Below, in pieces: positions 19,222 through 28,049 of a stretch of 64,000 nt of DNA; within the stretch, counting starts at the first letter, position 1, and each line of letters starts with the position of its first letter. The stretch lies in assembly GCA_903970555.1 (NCBI GenBank), contig CAJCJD010000244.1, positions 1 through 64,000 of the forward strand, read 5' to 3'. The notes under the pieces are model-generated. The model was not told the DNA's origin and searched no databases. It saw only the letters and a program-made list of their open reading frames with translations. This stretch comes from Vulcanimicrobiota bacterium (lineage in GTDB: Bacteria > Pseudomonadota > Gammaproteobacteria > Xanthomonadales > Rhodanobacteraceae). Made by a program: the position numbers and the translations under genes.

Positions 19222-20191
19222 ATTCGCATGGCCCTGGGTGTTTGTAGCGCTGCCATTACCGTGGCTGTTGTGGCTTGTGCTGAAGCCGGCTGCTCCTGGG
19301 CACGCGCTCCGCTTACCGCATGTCGGTTTGTCATGGGGTGCTGTTGGCCGAGTGCCAACGCGCGGCGCGACATCATGGCTATTGAGTCTCGGCTGGCTAT
19401 GCCTGCTCGTCGCAGCCGCGCGACCGCAAACCCTGGGGCCGCCACAGGCGCAACAGCACAGCGGCCGCGCGATGATGCTGGCCGTCGATCTCTCGGGCAG
19501 CATGCAGACGCCCGATATGCAATTGGGCGGCCAGCAGCTCAGTCGTTTTGGTGCGGTAGAAGCCATTGCAAGCGATTTCATTTCACGCCGTAGCGGGGAC
19601 GAGATCGGGCTGATTTTGTTTGCTACGCATGCATACCTGGTCACGCCGCTTACCTATGATCTCAATGCCGTGCGTGCTCAACTGCAAAGCGCTGCCGTTG
19701 GGCTGCCAGGCACCGAAACCGCGATTGGCGATGCGATTGCGGTGGCTGTAAGGCGACTGGCGGCATTACCCGAACAGGCGCGCGTCGTGGTTCTGCTCAC
19801 CGATGGCGTCAATAACTCCGGCAGCATCTCACCACAGGACGCCACACGCGCAGCAAAGGCGGCCGGTGTGCGCATCTATACCATCGGTATTGGCGCCACC
19901 CGCATGACGGTTCCCGGATTATTCGGCGACAGCGTCATCAATCCATCGGCCGATCTGGATGCGAACATGCTCACCTACATGGCGCATGAGACCGGCGGAC
20001 AGTTCTATCGAGCCACCGACGGTAATCAGCTGGCCGATGCCTATCGCGCGATCGACGCGTTGGAGCCGATGCCTCAACAAGGCCCGAGTCTTCGCTTGCG
20101 GCATGAATGGTTCCGGGCTCCGCTTGCCGCAGCAGTCCTGTTTCTGCTGCTGGGCATGCTTTGGCCACGATTGCGAGTAGTGCAGGCATGA
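19214..20191 (+). CDS. VWA-domain membrane protein (BatA-like)
   Basis: A 325-residue inner-membrane protein with a VWA domain between N-terminal hydrophobic segments and a C-terminal membrane helix (LAAAVLFLLLGMLWP). The metal-ion-dependent adhesion site is intact: DLSGSM near residue 93, the threonine in GTETAIGDAI and LTDGVNNSG. This is the typical BatA arrangement, probably presenting the VWA domain in the periplasm or at the membrane face. It overlaps the upstream gene by 8 bases and the downstream gene by 4. Confidence 0.9.
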   Translation: MPEFAWPWVFVALPLPWLLWLVLKPAAPGHALRLPHVGLSWGAVGRVPTRGATSWLLSLGWLCLLVAAARPQTLGPPQAQQHSGRAMMLAVDLSGSMQTPDMQLGGQQLSRFGAVEAIASDFISRRSGDEIGLILFATHAYLVTPLTYDLNAVRAQLQSAAVGLPGTETAIGDAIAVAVRRLAALPEQARVVVLLTDGVNNSGSISPQDATRAAKAAGVRIYTIGIGATRMTVPGLFGDSVINPSADLDANMLTYMAHETGGQFYRATDGNQLADAYRAIDALEPMPQQGPSLRLRHEWFRAPLAAAVLFLLLGMLWPRLRVVQA

Positions 20192-22170
20192 GCGAAGCCC
20201 TGCATCAGTTTCACTTTCTGCAACCCTGGTGGTTGCTTGGGCTGTTAGCGCTTCCAGTTCTGCTGATGCTTGGTTTGCGCGGCAATGCTGCGCAACGTGA
20301 ACTCAGTCGACTTGCCGATGCCGAGCTGTTGCCGCATCTGCTGAGTGGTGGAGCGCGAGATAGGCGCTGGCCATCCACCATATTTGCAGTTGGCTGGACG
20401 CTTTGCATGCTGGCGTTGTCTGGTCCCACCTGGAGTCGTATCGCCGAACCGTTGTACGCGGACCGCGCGGTGCAGGTCGTCGCTATTTCGCTATCCCAGC
20501 ACATGCTGGCGCGCGATGTGCTTCCGAGCCGTATCGAGCGTGCGCGTTATAAAGCGCATGATCTCCTCGCTGCGAACAAGGATGGTTTGAATGCGCTGAT
20601 CGGTTACGCAGGCCAGTCATTCGTGGTGGCGCCGTTGACCAGCGATGCACACAGTCTCGACGATCTGCTCGACGCCATGGCTCCGGACACCATGCCTGTC
20701 GATGGTGACAACGCCGCACAAGCCATCGAGCAGGGGGTTCAACTGATCCATAACGCCAAGGCGGGTAGCGGATCGTTAGTGTTGATTACCGACGATGCCG
20801 ACTCCGCGGCACAAACCGCTGCGCGCCATGCATTGGCGTCCGGGGTGCATGTTTCCGTGCTCGGTATAGGTACGGAGCAGGGCGCGCCCGTGCCGCAAGC
20901 GGATGGCAGTTTTTTGCACGACGAGCAGGGCAACATCGTCGTAGCACGCCGCAACGATGGAAACCTGCGTGCGTTGGTCCAGGCGGGCGGTGGTCTCTAC
21001 GTGGTACTGAGTGAAGATGGCAGCGATACAGCCGCACTCCATGCCGAACTTCAGCCGACCCAACATACGGCGGTTGCCGACGGACAGCGTGGCGATGCGT
21101 GGCAGGATGAGGGCCCATGGTTGCTCTTGCCGCTGTTGCTTGTCGCTGCCATGACGTTTCGTCGCGGGTGGATATTGCTCCTGCCACTGGTGTTGTTACC
21201 GCTATGGCCGAACGCTGCGCGCGCTTCCGGCTGGCAGGATTGGTGGCAGCGGCCCGACCAGCAAGCATTCCATACATTGCAGCGGGGCGATGCCGCCAAG
21301 GCGCAGCAATTGGCGAAGGATCCGGCGTGGCGCGGCGCCGCCGCCTATCGTGCGAAAGACTACGCTGCGGCAGCGCAGGCGCTCGAACAGGCCAAGGGAG
21401 CAGATGCCCAATACAACTTGGGCAATGCGCTAGCCAAGCTCGGCCGTTATCCCGACGCAATCAAGGCTTACGATCGGGCGTTGCAGGCTGATCCGCATAA
21501 CGATGATGCGCGCGCAAATCGCAAGGCAGTCGAAGATGCCATGCGCAAGCCGCCGCAGGATTCGTCATCGCAGCAGCAACAAAAATCAGGCGGCGGCAAC
21601 GGTAGCCAGGATAAGCAGAACGGCCAGAACGGTGGTTCGGAGCAATCGTCCGGACAGAATCAGGACGAGCAGAACCAGGGTCAGCAAGGCGGCCAGTCCG
21701 GACAGCAGCAAGACAGCGACGCGTCTCGCAGCCAAAACCAACGTAACCAGGGGCAAGATGCCCAGCAGAAAAATGGTGGAAGCGAATCTCAAGACGCGCA
21801 ATCCCGTGACAATCAGCAACGCAACGATTCGCAGCAAGACGCGGGCAATCAGCGCGCGCAAAATGCGCCGGATCAAACGCCGTCCCCCACATCGGCCAGC
21901 GCACAGCAGCAGGCTGCCAAGGCACAGCAGGGTCTGCAGCAACAAATGAATCAAGCACTGGCGGGCGCGCCGAAAAAGGGTGCGCAGGCGCCGCAGAGTC
22001 ACGAGTTGGGCGCGGTGGAAAGCGATGATCCGCTGGCGAAACTTCCCAACGATGTTCGGCGCGATCTGCAGCGAGTGCCGGATGATCCGGGTGCGCTGTT
22101 GCGTCGGAAGTTCGCGCTGGAGTATCGGGAGCGCATGGGTGCGCAACCGAGTGATGGAGATCAACCATGA
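20188..22170 (+). CDS. VWA-TPR fusion membrane protein (BatB/BatC-like) with degenerate MIDAS
   Basis: A 660-residue inner-membrane protein. Residues 1-75 hold two hydrophobic helices; a VWA domain follows but its metal site is altered: where BatB proteins have a DxSxS motif this one reads ISLSQHMLARDVLPSR, so the first Asp and last Ser are lost. A membrane segment (about 315-350), TPR repeats (DAQYNLGNALAKLGRYPDAI, then AYDRALQADPHNDDA) and a roughly 130-residue Gln/Asn/Ser-rich tail follow. It thus merges BatB- and BatC-type parts. ATG 20188 overlaps the previous stop; the upstream extension of the frame is not needed. Confidence 0.88.
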   Translation: MSEALHQFHFLQPWWLLGLLALPVLLMLGLRGNAAQRELSRLADAELLPHLLSGGARDRRWPSTIFAVGWTLCMLALSGPTWSRIAEPLYADRAVQVVAISLSQHMLARDVLPSRIERARYKAHDLLAANKDGLNALIGYAGQSFVVAPLTSDAHSLDDLLDAMAPDTMPVDGDNAAQAIEQGVQLIHNAKAGSGSLVLITDDADSAAQTAARHALASGVHVSVLGIGTEQGAPVPQADGSFLHDEQGNIVVARRNDGNLRALVQAGGGLYVVLSEDGSDTAALHAELQPTQHTAVADGQRGDAWQDEGPWLLLPLLLVAAMTFRRGWILLLPLVLLPLWPNAARASGWQDWWQRPDQQAFHTLQRGDAAKAQQLAKDPAWRGAAAYRAKDYAAAAQALEQAKGADAQYNLGNALAKLGRYPDAIKAYDRALQADPHNDDARANRKAVEDAMRKPPQDSSSQQQQKSGGGNGSQDKQNGQNGGSEQSSGQNQDEQNQGQQGGQSGQQQDSDASRSQNQRNQGQDAQQKNGGSESQDAQSRDNQQRNDSQQDAGNQRAQNAPDQTPSPTSASAQQQAAKAQQGLQQQMNQALAGAPKKGAQAPQSHELGAVESDDPLAKLPNDVRRDLQRVPDDPGALLRRKFALEYRERMGAQPSDGDQP

Positions 22171-23906
22171 TGTATCGCTGGCTTTTGCTGTTATGCCTGC
22201 TGCTGCCGCTGAGTGCGATGGCCAACGGTGTGCAAGCAACGCTAGATCGCAGCGAAGCGCACCTGGGCGAAACCGTAACGCTCAACGTGCGCATTGATGG
22301 CATCACAAACGTAAACACGCCGGACCTCAGTGCGCTGGATAACGATTTCGAAGTGCTTGGCACGTCGGCTAATAGCACGCTGAGCATCGACAACGGCCGG
22401 CCTACGGCGCAGATGATCATCGGCATCGCATTGCGACCCAAGCATATCGGTGATTTGCAGATACCTGCGTTGACTGTTGCAGGAAGCCAGACGGCACCTC
22501 TGACCTTGCATGTCATTGCGCCTGACCATTCGGCGAGTAACGGCAATGGCAGTGACAAAGATGTTTTCGTGGAGACGACAGCCGAACCATCCCGCGTCTA
22601 TGTCGGGCAGCAGTCGCTCTACACCGTGCGTTTGCTTTTTGACGTCAATCTCAATGGCGGGACCTTGCCTAATCCTCAGGCAGACGGCGCCGATTTACGC
22701 CAGCTTGGAGGCGATCTCAATTACGAATCGGAGCGCAACGGTCATCGCTATCACGTGGTGGAGCGACGTTACGCGCTGACGCCTCGTCATGCCGGCTCGT
22801 TGACCATTCCATCGATCGAATTCCAAGGCGAGGCCGCCGACGCGGGCAACCCCAACGATCCGAGGGGTTTGCTGGGTCAAGGCGGCTTGTTCGGCAACAC
22901 CACGCCGGTCACCGCCGACTCAGCGCCCGTGACCATCGATGTGCAAGCGGCGCCGGCGAACTGGGGCGGCACGACATGGCTACCCGCGCGCACGCTTGCA
23001 CTCGCGTTGGAAGGCGTGCCTTCCGACGACAAAATCCACATCGGGCAGCCGATCAATCTGCACATGAGTGTTCAAGCCACGGGTCTGGGCGCCGATGCGT
23101 TGCCCGAGCCAAGCTTGCCGGCGATCGACGGTGCGACGGTGTATCCGGATCAATCCGTCGATACCACGCATGATGACGGACAGTGGCTGATCGGCCGCCG
23201 CGAACGAAGCTTTGCGATTTTTCCGCAGCACGCGGGTACGTTGACCATCCCGGCGGTCACCTTGACCTGGTTCGATGTGCAGAGCGGGCAGAAGCAAGTC
23301 GCCACCATTCCAGCGCGCACATTGACGGTGTTGCCGCCTGCCAATGGTGCTCCGACTACAGCCTCGTCGACGACTCAGCCCGCAATAGCATCGACCTTGC
23401 CAGCAGCGACTAGCAGCGTCGCTGCAAGCACAAAGACGGATGCATTGCCTTCGACGGCGCCGTCGACGCCGTGGCGCTGGATAGCCATCGCCAGCATTGG
23501 CTTGTGGATGATCAGCGCGGGAGCTTTCTGGTTGTTCCGCAGGCGCAAACCTGCAGGCACACCTTCCATCCATCTCGCTTCGACCGACTCCGCGCGAGTT
23601 CTGCGCAAGGCATTCATGGATGCGGCGCGCGGTCATGATCCTGCCGCGCAGGCACATCACCTGCTTGCGTGGGCACGTGCCGAACGGCCGGGCTTGCAGA
23701 ATCTAGGGCAGCTGTCCGCGATGCTGGCTTCGGATCCTCAGCGCACTGCGATCGAACATCTGCAGCGGCAACAGTATGCGGGCGCACCGACGGGCGATGC
23801 GGTCGATCTCGCTGCCACATTTGCGCAAGGGTTTGTCTGGCGCAGTGAAAATGAATTCGATAGCGATTCGCCGCTGCCGCCGCTCTATCCCTTCAAGCTG
23901 GATTGA
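22167..23906 (+). CDS. BatD-family protein (oxygen-tolerance type)
   Basis: A 579-residue membrane-anchored periplasmic protein closing the MoxR/Bat operon. It has a signal peptide ending SAMAN (about residue 19), Ig-like beta domains beginning [20 protein letters not shown], a Ser/Thr/Ala-rich linker near 390-430, one membrane helix ([20 protein letters not shown]) and a short cytoplasmic domain. Start ATG 22167 overlaps the previous stop; ATG 22170 is equally possible. Its 3' end overlaps the convergent macro-domain gene by 14 bases. Confidence 0.9.
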   Translation: MMYRWLLLLCLLLPLSAMANGVQATLDRSEAHLGETVTLNVRIDGITNVNTPDLSALDNDFEVLGTSANSTLSIDNGRPTAQMIIGIALRPKHIGDLQIPALTVAGSQTAPLTLHVIAPDHSASNGNGSDKDVFVETTAEPSRVYVGQQSLYTVRLLFDVNLNGGTLPNPQADGADLRQLGGDLNYESERNGHRYHVVERRYALTPRHAGSLTIPSIEFQGEAADAGNPNDPRGLLGQGGLFGNTTPVTADSAPVTIDVQAAPANWGGTTWLPARTLALALEGVPSDDKIHIGQPINLHMSVQATGLGADALPEPSLPAIDGATVYPDQSVDTTHDDGQWLIGRRERSFAIFPQHAGTLTIPAVTLTWFDVQSGQKQVATIPARTLTVLPPANGAPTTASSTTQPAIASTLPAATSSVAASTKTDALPSTAPSTPWRWIAIASIGLWMISAGAFWLFRRRKPAGTPSIHLASTDSARVLRKAFMDAARGHDPAAQAHHLLAWARAERPGLQNLGQLSAMLASDPQRTAIEHLQRQQYAGAPTGDAVDLAATFAQGFVWRSENEFDSDSPLPPLYPFKLD

Positions 23907-24414
23907 GCGCGCGCCGCCAGATGGCCGCCATACGATCATCGAAGCAGCACAGTTGCACATCCAACTTGGCATGCGTGGCCAGCACGTCACGCAGTGCTGC
24001 GATCGCCACCGTCGCCGCCTGATCCGGTGGATAGCCGTAGACCCCACAGCTGATCGCAGGAAACGCGATGCTATGGAGCTTATTTTCAATCGCCAAACCG
24101 ATGCACGCGCGATAACAACGTCCCAGCAATTCGGCCTCGCCAGCGTGGCCGCCGTGCCATACCGGGCCCACGGTGTGAATCACAAAACGCGCCGGCAACC
24201 CAAAACCTGGCGTCATCCGCGCTTCGCCGGTAGGGCAGCGCACGCCGGGCGAAACCTCGGGCAAAGCGCGGCAAGCGGCCAGTAGCGCGGGGCCGGCGGC
24301 ACGATGGATGGCTCCATCCACCCCGCCGCCGCCCAGCAATCCAGGGTTGGCGGCGTTGACGATGGCATCCAGGGCTAGCCGGGTAATGTCGGCAGTGACG
24401 AGAGTCATGGGCAT
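23893..24414 (-). CDS. Macro-domain protein, O-acetyl-ADP-ribose deacetylase type
   Basis: A 173-residue stand-alone macro domain that binds ADP-ribose and probably hydrolyses O-acetyl-ADP-ribose or mono-ADP-ribosyl groups, as E. coli YmdB does. The motifs are [23 protein letters not shown] for the catalytic loop (core [18 protein letters not shown]) and [13 protein letters not shown] for the second phosphate loop. The frame is open 20 codons further upstream, but homologues begin just before the TLVTADIT strand, so ATG 24414 or 24408 is likely. Divergent from the MarR gene with about 58 bases between starts. Confidence 0.92.
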   Translation of the reverse strand: MPMTLVTADITRLALDAIVNAANPGLLGGGGVDGAIHRAAGPALLAACRALPEVSPGVRCPTGEARMTPGFGLPARFVIHTVGPVWHGGHAGEAELLGRCYRACIGLAIENKLHSIAFPAISCGVYGYPPDQAATVAIAALRDVLATHAKLDVQLCCFDDRMAAIWRRALNPA

Positions 24415-24472
24415 AAGTTCGGCTCGTTTCGGCTTATGCTTGGCGTATGTGACACCCAGAGTGCTACACATC

Positions 24473-24955
24473 ATGCCAAAAACGGAAGATATTTCCTTCG
24501 GTTACCTGCTCAACGACGTCACGCTGCTATTTCGCAAGCATTTCGATCGACGTGCGGTGAAATTCGGGTTGACGCGTGCTCAGTGGCGCGCCACCAAAAT
24601 GTTGTATCGCCGCGAGGGCCTGCGGCAGACGGAGCTGGCGGAATTCCTCGAGATGGAGCCGATCGCGGTCGGTCGCGTGATTGATCGCCTGCAAGCGGCA
24701 GGATTTGTCGAGCGTCGCCCGGATCCCAAGGACCGCCGCGCCTGGCGTTTGTACACCACGGCCCAGGCCAGCGACGTGGTCGATGACATGGAGCGCATCG
24801 CGTACGAACTGCGTCGCGAATGCACGGTAGGGATCACCTATGAAGAAATGTCCCAGGTGATGGACGTGATGACCCGCTTGAAAGAGAACCTGCAGGCGCT
24901 CGATACCGAAACGCCGCTCGCAGGCAGCGAAGACCATGCGCAGGATCCAACCTAG
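24473..24955 (+). CDS. MarR-family transcriptional regulator
   Basis: A 160-residue winged-helix regulator. Helix-turn-helix region about residues 45-75 ([20 protein letters not shown]) followed by the wing [16 protein letters not shown], whose D-x-R motif is typical of MarR. Such proteins usually repress their own promoter and a nearby export or detoxification gene, with release by small phenolic or oxidant ligands. The divergent neighbour is the macro-domain gene; an operator would be expected between 24415 and 24472 but no clear palindrome was seen. The upstream extension of the frame overlaps the other gene and is rejected. Confidence 0.92.
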   Translation: MPKTEDISFGYLLNDVTLLFRKHFDRRAVKFGLTRAQWRATKMLYRREGLRQTELAEFLEMEPIAVGRVIDRLQAAGFVERRPDPKDRRAWRLYTTAQASDVVDDMERIAYELRRECTVGITYEEMSQVMDVMTRLKENLQALDTETPLAGSEDHAQDPT

Positions 24956-24962
24956 CCGGCAA

Positions 24963-24994
24963 AAAGAAAGGCGGCCGATAAGCCACCTTTCTTT
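24963..24994. terminator. Bidirectional terminator between MarR and M28 peptidase genes
   Basis: Stem GAAAGG-C-GGC / GCC-A-CCTTTC with one mismatch and a 6-base loop, flanked by As on the left and CTTTC on the right. It lies between two convergent genes and could serve both. Confidence 0.65.
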
Positions 24995-25021
24995 CAGAGC
25001 TTTGTAGTCAATCGTTCCAAC

Positions 25022-26473
25022 TCAGTCGCTGGCACCATCGCCGGCGAACGCGCCGGGCGCCGAGCCAAAATCGCCATCCGCCTGTGCAGCCATGTAAGTG
25101 AACACCGCATACACTGCTACGTTTTGCGCGAGCTGTTGCGGATCGATCTTGTCCAGCGTGTCGTTGGCGGTGTGGTGCCAATCGAAGTAGTAGGTTGCAT
25201 CCTGATCCAGCGTCAATGCCGCCATGCCTTTCAGATGCATCTGCGAGAGATCCGAGCCACCGCCGCCCGGGCGCTTGGCATCGTAGGCAACGCCGATCGG
25301 TTCGAGCACCTTGGCAATCTGCTCGATGGCACCGCGTGCTTGCGGTTTGACGCTGGCGCTCATCTTCCAGACTGGCGCCGCACCGAGGTCCGATTCCGAA
25401 CCAAGCTGGAATTTGGCCACCTCGGCAGCATGCTTCTGCGCGTACGCGCGGCCGCCCCACAGGCCCATTTCCTCATTGGCGAACGCAATCACGCGGACGG
25501 TGCGATCCGGACGCTGCGGCAGGTCGTGGATCACCTTGGCAGCACCCAGCGCGATCGCCACGCCAGCGCCGTCATCGATGGCGCCGGTGCCCGGATCCCA
25601 GGAATCGAGATGGCCGCCGATCGCCACCACCTGATCGGGATATTTGCGCCCAGTGATCTCACCGATCACGTTGTAACCGGTGTACTGGCCGACGATGCCG
25701 CAATCCAGATCCAGTTTCACCGTCACCGGCTTGCCATACGCCAGTACACGCTCAAGCTGGTCGGCGTCCGGGTTGGACAATGCGGCGGCGGGAATGGCCT
25801 TCTCTGGATGAGCGAAATCGCTGAAATCAGTCACGCCGGTGTGCGGCGTGCGGCTATTCGCATCGGTACCGGCAGAACGCAACAGAAAACCGGCGGCACC
25901 TTTGGCAGCAGCGACGGGCGGGCCTTCCTCGCGAATGCCAGCGCCAACGCCATAATCGTGGCCGTCCTTATAGCGCTGCATGCGATAGCCGATATAGACG
26001 ATCTTGCCCTTGATGCTGGCCGGGTCGGCAGCTTTCAGCGCTTCCAGGCTGGGGAACTGAACGACCGAGGCAGTAAGGCCGCCTTTGGGCGTGCCCGGTG
26101 AATAACCCAGCGCGATCAGCGACAGTGGTTGCGGGAAGGGGGCGACGATCGCGCCATGTTCGCTGCGACGCTCCCACAAGGGGTAGGTCACCGGCTCGGT
26201 GTAGACCTTATCAAAGCCCAGTGCCTTGAACTTGGCAATCGCCCAGGCCCGTGCGCGTGGGTCGTTGACGCTGCCGGCCATGCGTGCGCCTACTTCGGTG
26301 GTGAGCGATTCAACGACTTTGTAGGCCGTGTCATCGTGCATGGCCTTGTCGCGCAACTGCTCCGCAGTCTGCACCGCTGCAGCGGGAATGGTGGTGGGCG
26401 CATCGGCGGCGCAGGCGAGGCCGTTGGCGAGTATTAGGCCGGCAGCGAGCAGGGTTAGAGCGGGGCGTTGCAT
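25022..26473 (-). CDS. Secreted M28-family metallopeptidase
   Basis: Zinc aminopeptidase/carboxypeptidase Q-like exopeptidase, 483 residues, exported by a signal peptide ending LACAAD (about residue 22). A PA-type insert lies near residues 130-250. Zinc ligands appear in order: the His/Asp of GGHLDSWDPG, Asp in GAIDDGAG, Glu-Glu in FANEEMGLWG, Asp in SESDLGA and His in YYFDWHHTANDTLDKI. AGGAG is 8 bases upstream of the ATG. It likely digests peptides in the periplasm or outside the cell. Confidence 0.93.
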   Translation of the reverse strand: MQRPALTLLAAGLILANGLACAADAPTTIPAAAVQTAEQLRDKAMHDDTAYKVVESLTTEVGARMAGSVNDPRARAWAIAKFKALGFDKVYTEPVTYPLWERRSEHGAIVAPFPQPLSLIALGYSPGTPKGGLTASVVQFPSLEALKAADPASIKGKIVYIGYRMQRYKDGHDYGVGAGIREEGPPVAAAKGAAGFLLRSAGTDANSRTPHTGVTDFSDFAHPEKAIPAAALSNPDADQLERVLAYGKPVTVKLDLDCGIVGQYTGYNVIGEITGRKYPDQVVAIGGHLDSWDPGTGAIDDGAGVAIALGAAKVIHDLPQRPDRTVRVIAFANEEMGLWGGRAYAQKHAAEVAKFQLGSESDLGAAPVWKMSASVKPQARGAIEQIAKVLEPIGVAYDAKRPGGGGSDLSQMHLKGMAALTLDQDATYYFDWHHTANDTLDKIDPQQLAQNVAVYAVFTYMAAQADGDFGSAPGAFAGDGASD

Positions 26474-26567
26474 CGGGTGACTCCTGGTAGCGAGCCCCGA
26501 TTATGGGGCTCACGCCAGTCGGCGCTTAGGCCGGAAGTCATGCCTGGCCCGCGAGCGGGTACTTTTT

Positions 26568-26969
26568 CTACTGCTTGCTTTTCAGCAGGTCGCGAATTTC
26601 GGTCAGCAGTACCACATCCGCCGGGGTTGCCGCGGCAGCCTTGGTGTAGAACCTGTTGATGATCTTGACCAGGATGAAGATGGCGAACGCGACAATCAGG
26701 AAGGCGATGATCGAGTTGACGAAGCTGCCGTAGTTGATGGCGACCTCAGCAACCTTGTGCGCCGGATTGCTGTCGTCCGCGGGCTTGATCACCCACTTCA
26801 TCGCCGAGAAATCGATGCCGCCGGTAAGCCAGCCGATCGGCGGCATGATCACGTCGCTGACCAGCGAGGTAACGATCTTGCCGAACGCAGCACCGATGAC
26901 GATACCCACCGCCATGTCGACCACGTTGCCGCGCATGGCAAATTCCTTGAACTCCTGCAGCATGCTCAT
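26568..26969 (-). CDS. mscL: Large-conductance mechanosensitive channel
   Basis: Pentameric inner-membrane tension valve that opens on hypo-osmotic shock. A 133-residue protein with the N-terminal amphipathic helix [20 protein letters not shown], the pore helix [16 protein letters not shown], periplasmic loop, second helix [15 protein letters not shown] and a cytoplasmic helix ending TEIRDLLKS. The start at 26969 is chosen because GGGGAG is 6 bases away; an ATG two codons earlier abuts that site directly. Confidence 0.96.
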   Translation of the reverse strand: MSMLQEFKEFAMRGNVVDMAVGIVIGAAFGKIVTSLVSDVIMPPIGWLTGGIDFSAMKWVIKPADDSNPAHKVAEVAINYGSFVNSIIAFLIVAFAIFILVKIINRFYTKAAAATPADVVLLTEIRDLLKSKQ

Positions 26970-27067
26970 TGTCATCTCCCCGAGGTTGTGAGCCGGATGG
27001 CGTGGTCGACTTTAACGCAGCGGGGATCGTGCAGACAGGGTTTTCACAGCCGCAATACAGCTTGGAA

Positions 27068-27754
27068 TCAGACTATGCGCCCATCCAATGCGGCGATTCC
27101 TTCGAGCTCGGCGTGAAAGCGATCACCACGCTGAAGCGCGGCTACGCCCGCAGGAGTGCCGGTGAAGATCAGATCGCCGGGCTTGAGCTCGAATAGCGTG
27201 GACAACGTCACGATGATGTCGACAACGCTATGCACCATCTCGCCCAGGCGTCCTTGTTGGCGCAACGTATCGTTCACATGCAGGTTGATCGCGGTATCGG
27301 CACTGGGCGATGCCTTACCGGCCGGACGCAATGCGGAGACAGGTGCGGAATGGTCGAAGGCTTTGGCCACGTCCCACGGGTGACTTTTTGCTTTGGCGAT
27401 GGCCTGCAAGTCGCGGCGCGTAAGGTCGAGCCCGACCCCGTAGCCGAAAATCGCGGCCGCGGCCTGGCTTGCATTCAGATCGTGGCCGCCGGCTTTCAAT
27501 GCCACCACCATTTCGACCTCGTGATGCAAATCCGAGGTGCCTTGCGGGTAAGGGACATCAGCACCATCCGTGACCACGGCATCAGCAGGCTTGCAGAAGA
27601 ACATGGGCATCGACGCGTCGACGGTCGCGCCCATTTCGCGCGCATGCTCGGCGTAATTGCGACCGATGCAAAACACGCGGCGGACCGGGAAACGTTCATC
27701 ACTGCCGATGATCGGAAGGCTGGGGGTGGCGGGTAGATCGATAACGTAGCGCAT
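27068..27754 (-). CDS. Fumarylacetoacetate hydrolase (FAH) family protein
   Basis: A 228-residue enzyme of the FAHD/fumarylpyruvate hydrolase-like group, cleaving carbon-carbon bonds of acylpyruvates or decarboxylating oxaloacetate. VFCIGRNYAEHAREMG, the metal-binding LHHEVEMVV (Glu-x-Glu), GVGLDLTRRDLQ and IFTGTPAGV are diagnostic. No aromatic-degradation genes are nearby, so the exact substrate cannot be told. Confidence 0.93.
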   Translation of the reverse strand: MRYVIDLPATPSLPIIGSDERFPVRRVFCIGRNYAEHAREMGATVDASMPMFFCKPADAVVTDGADVPYPQGTSDLHHEVEMVVALKAGGHDLNASQAAAAIFGYGVGLDLTRRDLQAIAKAKSHPWDVAKAFDHSAPVSALRPAGKASPSADTAINLHVNDTLRQQGRLGEMVHSVVDIIVTLSTLFELKPGDLIFTGTPAGVAALQRGDRFHAELEGIAALDGRIV

Positions 27755-28049
27755 GCGGCAAGGTTAGCAGCAACACCTGCCTCAGCATAAGAAGGTGCCA
27801 TGACAGGTATCGCTGCGACGCGTTTTTTGCCATGTTTCGGTATCAAAGTCAGCACTGTGTAAGCCAACGCTGCACGCAACGCGGTAGTGTTTTGTCGCTG
27901 CACGACGATCCAGTCAACGTGTCGATCCAGCGTCGATCCATACGTCATAAGACATGACAGCTGTCATTGATAAGAGCTGATGGCCGCACGTAGTAGGCGC
28001 GATCACTGCCTATTATCGTGAACCTCATCAAGGAACATGGGGCAGACAG
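27755..28049. other. Intergenic region before the ABC exporter operon
   Basis: About 295 bases between divergent genes. It holds the 14-base palindrome at 27954-27967 and a TATTAT hexamer at 28011-28016 that could be a -10 box for the exporter genes, without a good -35. No gene is supported. Confidence 0.55.
27954..27967. promoter_or_regulatory. 14-bp perfect palindrome upstream of exporter operon
   Basis: ATGACAG-CTGTCAT, with no spacer, lies 83 bases upstream of the exporter start codon. The symmetry suits a dimeric regulator such as a TetR, GntR or PadR protein; a hairpin is impossible without a loop. The regulator is not adjacent. Confidence 0.5.
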
